This document shows positions 60,146 through 64,000 of a stretch of 64,000 nucleotides of DNA, one piece after another (positions within the stretch are counted from its first letter, which is position 1; each line of letters begins with the position of its first letter). The stretch is from Pseudoalteromonas sp. N1230-9. GTDB taxonomy: Bacteria; Pseudomonadota; Gammaproteobacteria; Enterobacterales; Alteromonadaceae. A program made the position numbers and the translations under genes. Location of the stretch: positions 1,862,001 through 1,926,000 of the forward strand of contig NZ_CP090419.1 of the NCBI RefSeq assembly GCF_032716425.1. Direction: 5' to 3'. The notes under the pieces are model-generated. The model saw nothing but the letters and a program-made list of their open reading frames with translations, searched no databases and was not told the DNA's origin.

Positions 60146-61540
60146 TTATTCTTTTTTTGCTGGCCACTCAAATGCGCCCACATCCCCTGGGAACACAACC
60201 GGCGATTCAATACCGTCTTTGTTCACTGATGCGACACCAAAATAGTAATTATCGATCACGACATTTTTAAGGGTTGCTTCGGTTACCTTGCCAACGTCCC
60301 GGCTAAACTGCCACTGTGGTTCACTGGTATAACGCCAATAAATTTTATAGCTAACCACAGTTGGATCATCACTTTTGTGCCAAGCTAGTGTTGTACTTGG
60401 CTTTACAGCACCTGAAATACTGACACCTGTCGGCGGGGCTGGTGCCCAGGCCATTGACGCCATAGTCACAGCATTTAATGAGGTTAATTTAGCCGCATAG
60501 GCAAAATCAACATGATCGATGGTGTCACCGTAAGTGATACCATTTTCAGTACGTAGGTCTTGATGCTGTTGATTGTAATTTTCATTGGTTTCCATAATGC
60601 GCACCGCTGCAAAGCCAACATCATTAAATGGACGATGATGCCCTCCTCGACCAAATCTATCGAGTCGATAGACCAACATGGTATCGAGATTTTCAATATA
60701 TCTATCGGCAATTGTATCAATGTAGCGTGCAAGGTTACGACTTGCAGAGTCGACCTCACCACCGGTAAAACGGCGTTTATGAGCTTGCTCTTTTGTTTCT
60801 ATGACGCGTGTACCTTCTGAGAAAATACGTGCCGTTGTGTTATCTGTAACGCCATTAATACCGGTTGAATTACCAATCATGTCGTTATTTAAAACACCAT
60901 GAACACGCCAGTTATGCTCTTGTGCATATTTAGCTAAAATTTTACCACCAAACAAGCCTTGTTCTTCACCAGATAGTGCTGCATAAACAATCGAGCCATT
61001 AAATTTATACTTTGATAAAACACGCGCAGATTCGAGCACACCAGCCACACCAGATGCATTATCGTTAGCCCCTGGCGCATCTGATGTATAGTCCATTACA
61101 TCAGAGGCTCTCGAGTCAATATCTCCGGACATCATTATCATGCGATTTTCATCAACTTGGCCGCGCTGAATAGCCACGATATTGACAACCTCTACTGGGT
61201 TTGGAATACGTTTTTCACCAGAAATAGTGTCTTTTACTTCAATAATTTCTAAGCAATTACCACAGGCTTTTGAAATAGCCTCGAACTCAGATTTTATCCA
61301 GCGCCTTGCCGCACCGATTCCGCGCGTATTTGATTTTGTTTCCGATAAGGTGTGACGAGTGCCAAAATCAACCAGCGTTTGAATGTCTTGCTCTATACGC
61401 GTTTTTGAAACTGCATTTGCAATATCATGCAAAGCTTGTTGATCTTTGTATTGAGGTGTCGTGGCATGCGCTGCCGCTGTTAATAATAGTGATGAGCTAA
61501 ACAAAGCACCACTTGTGGTTATTATTTTACGCTTAAACAT
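60146..61540 (-). CDS. Secreted M28 family aminopeptidase with C-terminal FN3 domain
   Basis: A 464-residue exported peptidase. The signal peptide ends in AAAHA (about residue 26). The M28 catalytic core shows SGDIDSRASD, APGANDNASGVAG, ALSGEEQGLFGG, LNNDMIGN and GHHRPFNDVGF. The position usually occupied by the first zinc histidine (GH-x-DSR in relatives) reads aspartate here. The C-terminus (about 370-455) is a fibronectin type III-like domain (SYKIYWRYTSEPQW, NYYFGVASVNKDG). It likely degrades peptides outside the cell. No partner gene is adjacent. Confidence 0.85.
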   Translation of the reverse strand: MFKRKIITTSGALFSSSLLLTAAAHATTPQYKDQQALHDIANAVSKTRIEQDIQTLVDFGTRHTLSETKSNTRGIGAARRWIKSEFEAISKACGNCLEIIEVKDTISGEKRIPNPVEVVNIVAIQRGQVDENRMIMMSGDIDSRASDVMDYTSDAPGANDNASGVAGVLESARVLSKYKFNGSIVYAALSGEEQGLFGGKILAKYAQEHNWRVHGVLNNDMIGNSTGINGVTDNTTARIFSEGTRVIETKEQAHKRRFTGGEVDSASRNLARYIDTIADRYIENLDTMLVYRLDRFGRGGHHRPFNDVGFAAVRIMETNENYNQQHQDLRTENGITYGDTIDHVDFAYAAKLTSLNAVTMASMAWAPAPPTGVSISGAVKPSTTLAWHKSDDPTVVSYKIYWRYTSEPQWQFSRDVGKVTEATLKNVVIDNYYFGVASVNKDGIESPVVFPGDVGAFEWPAKKE

Positions 61541-61703
61541 AGTTTCACTCCTTCAATGAATCATTCAAGGCTAACTAATATTTCATTTCACGCAATAGTT
61601 ATGAGTTAGAAGACAGATTATTAGGTTAAAACAATTGGTAAACTAAATTTAGTATGAGGCCGATACTAAGATTTATCAGCCTAAATGGTCATTTTTTCTA
61701 AAA

Positions 61704-62612
61704 CTACTCTGGCTGTTTTACACTGGGGAGTTTTATCCCGCTGTGATAAAAAATGACTCGATTGCCACCTGAGTTTTTTGTATTATACATCGCCTTATCA
61801 GCACATTGGATTAAATACTCAGCATCACCATAATGCTCGGGGAATAAAACTGCACCAATACTTGGCGAGTAACTTAGAAACTCATTATTATATTCAAGAG
61901 GTTTACAAATCTCTTGACGTAATAAGTCAACGATTTCAACAACATCTTGCTTACTACTAATGCTGTTTAAAATAACAACAAACTCATCTCCCCCCAAACG
62001 CCCTACACTATCTTCTTTTTTAAGTTGGTGACGAAGACGTTTCGCAACTGTTTTTAATAGCTTGTCACCCGCTGCGTGACCATGAAAGTCATTTACTTGC
62101 TTAAACCCATCTATGTCAATAAAGAGGACAGCGATAATTGTCGATATTGTATTAGCAACAGATAATGACTCTTCTAGCTCTGAAATCAAAAAGCTGCGAT
62201 TAGGTAAATCTGTCAATGGATCATGACCTGCCATATAAATCAGTTTTTGTTCGAGATTCTTTTGCTCGGTAATATCATAAGCAATGGCCACCCTGACTTG
62301 TTTTTCTTCAGACCAATACACTGACCATAAAACATGCACAATACGGCCATCTTTTCTAACCCACCTGTTTTCAAAACGTGGTTGCTGATTATTTATAACA
62401 ATTTGATTAATAGCATTGATAGTTTTAGCTCTGTCTTCTGGGTAGACAAAATCTAACATATTTCTACCGATAGCTTCTTCAAGCGTGTAACCAAAGATAG
62501 TTTCAAAAGCAGGGTTAGAAAAAAGCAAGCAGCCCTTTGCGTCTACTACACAAACAGCATCTAATAAAAGCTCAATAATATCAGACAAGTATTCAGGCGT
62601 TTCTTTCTTCAT
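61704..62612 (-). CDS. PAS-GGDEF diguanylate cyclase
   Basis: A 302-residue cytoplasmic protein. A PAS domain with PAC extension (about 8-120; VVDAKGCLLFSNPAFETIFGY) senses an unknown signal. The GGDEF domain (about 125-290) has HDPLTDLPNRSFL, DIDGFKQVNDFHGHAAGD and an intact catalytic GGDEF at 207-211, so it should make cyclic di-GMP. The upstream inhibitory RxxD site is replaced by KKED, so product inhibition may be reduced. There is no membrane segment. It appears to be a single-gene unit. Confidence 0.93.
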   Translation of the reverse strand: MKKETPEYLSDIIELLLDAVCVVDAKGCLLFSNPAFETIFGYTLEEAIGRNMLDFVYPEDRAKTINAINQIVINNQQPRFENRWVRKDGRIVHVLWSVYWSEEKQVRVAIAYDITEQKNLEQKLIYMAGHDPLTDLPNRSFLISELEESLSVANTISTIIAVLFIDIDGFKQVNDFHGHAAGDKLLKTVAKRLRHQLKKEDSVGRLGGDEFVVILNSISSKQDVVEIVDLLRQEICKPLEYNNEFLSYSPSIGAVLFPEHYGDAEYLIQCADKAMYNTKNSGGNRVIFYHSGIKLPSVKQPE

Positions 62613-62673
62613 AAGCGACTTTCAAGCTGACTATAAAATGAGTATAGCCTAAACCGAGCAAGTAACTGAGCAA

Positions 62674-63069
62674 TTAAGTATTAGTTGGGTACAACTTTCT
62701 TGATAAAAAAGTAGATACGATACAGAAAAATACAATGCCGCTTAAATCCGCAAGTAAATCAACGAGATCAAAAGAAGGCGTGGCAATAAAGTATTGGCTG
62801 AACTCCTCCAAGAAGACAAAAGTAAATACAATTAAAGCAGCCCAATATATTCTAATCCCCCCGATAACACTGGCTTTGAACTTAAACGCTAAATTTATAA
62901 ATAGTGTGAGCAATCCAAACAAGAAAAAATGTCCTAGCTTATCGCCATAAGGTATTGCAGCAACTAAATCAAAAAACACCGATTTTTGACCTGTATTAGC
63001 AAGATAAATGACCCAACCGATAAACCCAAAAAAACCAATTGCTAATAGAACAAGAAAACGTTGAAACAT
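62674..63069 (-). CDS. VanZ-like membrane protein
   Basis: A 131-residue protein with four transmembrane segments (about 4-24, 44-62, 72-90 and 105-125). The VanZ-family features are the GDKLGHFFLFGLLTLFINLAF stretch (Asp-Lys-x-x-His) and FLEEFSQYFIATPSFDLVDLLADLSGI. The role of VanZ-type proteins outside glycopeptide resistance is poorly defined. It starts four bases after the stop of the esterase gene, so the two are likely co-transcribed. Confidence 0.85.
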   Translation of the reverse strand: MFQRFLVLLAIGFFGFIGWVIYLANTGQKSVFFDLVAAIPYGDKLGHFFLFGLLTLFINLAFKFKASVIGGIRIYWAALIVFTFVFLEEFSQYFIATPSFDLVDLLADLSGIVFFCIVSTFLSRKLYPTNT

Positions 63070-63073
63070 GTGG

Positions 63074-63904
63074 TTACGGTGCCATATGAGAAGTTAAAAA
63101 CAAAAACTGATAGGGAATGACTTTATTCCAATAATGCCAATCATGAATCCCTGGACGTTCAATATAATCATGTCGAATACGCAGTTTTAACATCGCTTGA
63201 TGCAAGGCTCGATTTTGCTGAATAAAAAAGTCATCAACACCAATATCGAGCATGATAGGAAGATTATCAGCGCTTTTTTTCCATGCTGTATTACCTGCTG
63301 CAATTTTATGAAGGTTATTAACTATCGCGATGCTATCCCACCTTGCTTGATTTTCTGCATAATTGCCAAGCACCTTAGTAAGATCAAACTCTGCACTGAA
63401 AGGTCTTACATCAACCCCCGCAGACATCGCCGATACGGCTGCAAACCGATGAGGATGATTAATCGCAATATGCAGCGCGCCAAAGCCACCCATCGATAAC
63501 CCTGTAATTGCTCGGCCAGTTTTAGACCGATTAGTCGAATAATTAGAATCAATATAATCTACAACGTCTTCAACAATATATGTTTCATATTGCGATGTTT
63601 TGTCGACCTCTGAATCTAAATACCAAGAGCCAAAGTTACCATCAGGATTAACAACGATAACATTATATTGGTTAGCAAGTTGTTCAATGTTAGTGAGCTT
63701 TGTCCAATCAGTGTGATTACCACTAAAACCATGTAAGACGTAAACAACATTGTAGGTTTTAGACTCTTCGTAGTGGTCAGGTAAAGTAATTGTCAGCGGT
63801 TTTTCTATCGCGGTCTTCTTACCTTTAAAGGTGAAAGTGTCTGTTTGATAAGCACTTATAGGTAAGCTAATCATGAGTGCAAATAAGCTAAGCAGTTTTT
63901 TCAT
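63074..63904 (-). CDS. Secreted esterase, D/S-formylglutathione-hydrolase-like fold
   Basis: A 276-residue alpha/beta hydrolase from ATG 63904, with a signal peptide (MKKLLSLFALMISLPISA). The oxyanion region is VVYVLHGFSGNHTDWTKL and the nucleophile elbow is ITGLSMGGFGALH. An acid is in the LDIGVDDFFIQQN region and the catalytic His in GIHDWHYWNKVIPYQF. The pattern fits the esterase D/tributyrin esterase group, exported here. ATG 63904 is chosen over the upstream frame start because AAGGAACTCACC gives an SD. It is first of a two-gene unit with the VanZ-like gene. Confidence 0.85.
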   Translation of the reverse strand: MKKLLSLFALMISLPISAYQTDTFTFKGKKTAIEKPLTITLPDHYEESKTYNVVYVLHGFSGNHTDWTKLTNIEQLANQYNVIVVNPDGNFGSWYLDSEVDKTSQYETYIVEDVVDYIDSNYSTNRSKTGRAITGLSMGGFGALHIAINHPHRFAAVSAMSAGVDVRPFSAEFDLTKVLGNYAENQARWDSIAIVNNLHKIAAGNTAWKKSADNLPIMLDIGVDDFFIQQNRALHQAMLKLRIRHDYIERPGIHDWHYWNKVIPYQFLFLTSHMAP

Positions 63905-64000
63905 GGTGAGTTCCTTTTTCTTATTATAGTTCCATGGCAATTAAGATATGTAAACAATTGAATCATGATGTATTTTAATAGTTTTTTAGGTAAATCAACT

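Noticed and set aside
1..64000. CRISPR arrays, prophage, integrons, toxin-antitoxin pairs or defence islands
   Set aside because: No regularly spaced repeats, integrase, phage structural genes or typical defence domains were found. The window is ordinary core chromosome apart from the repeat at 19023-19333.

Overview
The window looks like chromosomal core sequence from a marine gammaproteobacterium of the Alteromonadales, most probably Pseudoalteromonas. This is inferred from E. coli-like gene blocks (ybfF/seqA-pgm, ybfE-fldA-fur, thrS-infC-rpmI-rplT, trmO-proS, sppA-ansA) combined with marine traits: many secreted M28/M14 peptidases, a LruC-domain protein, a SulP transporter, AT-leaning bases and TTCG-loop terminators. 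I see no prophage, transposase gene, CRISPR array or integron. The one mobile-looking element is a composite inverted repeat at 19023-19333.

Layout. 1-312: the end of asnS. 441-1376: an orphan PstS-like binding protein. 1443-4959: etfBA and divergent ETF:ubiquinone oxidoreductase, with two copies of an 18-bp operator between them. 5065-8990: thioesterase, an outer-membrane beta-barrel gene with a sigma-54-type promoter, trmO and proS. 9129-18964: an LpxH-like phosphoesterase, a large hybrid kinase, a DUF3025-NatAB operon, an M28 lipoprotein peptidase and a putative metal exporter behind a Fur-box-like site. 19339-23098: a branched-chain 2-oxoacid dehydrogenase operon (bkdA1-A2-B) whose upstream palindrome resembles the etf operators. 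23368-29425: astE, seqA-pgm, ybfF, DUF2788-ybfE-fldA and fur. 29489-36774: FklB, tRNA-Ser(UGA), small membrane proteins, a nitroreductase, an HvfX-like DoxX protein, fadH and sppA. 36833-41131: ansA, gnd and pyk. 41202-46154: a LytS/LytTR system, SulP transporter, Lrp-type regulator and a YcbL-like hydrolase. 46156-51468: an M14 peptidase, then rplT-rpmI-infC-thrS. 51724-57072: an EEP-fold protein, DUF3010, acyl-CoA synthetase, DUF1428 and gdhA. 57150-63904: a lipoprotein/LruC pair, a second M28 peptidase, a diguanylate cyclase, a VanZ-like protein and a secreted esterase.

How the genes work together. ETF, ETF-QO, the bkd complex, fadH, the thioesterase and the acyl-CoA synthetase form a dispersed fatty-acid/branched-chain amino-acid catabolic set. 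Shared palindromes suggest a LiuR-type regulon, with a FadR-like site at fadH. The translation block carries RNA-level control visible in the sequence: the thrS leader has two stem-loops displaying threonine anticodons (UGU and CGU), infC starts at AUU, and rpmI has its own promoter and a structured leader.

I found no clearly new multi-gene system. The most interesting signals are regulatory: the thrS leader, the sigma-54 promoter with paired TTTAGGCCTAAA palindromes, the gnd/pyk palindromes, and the composite repeat. All family assignments come from reading motifs; no database search was run.
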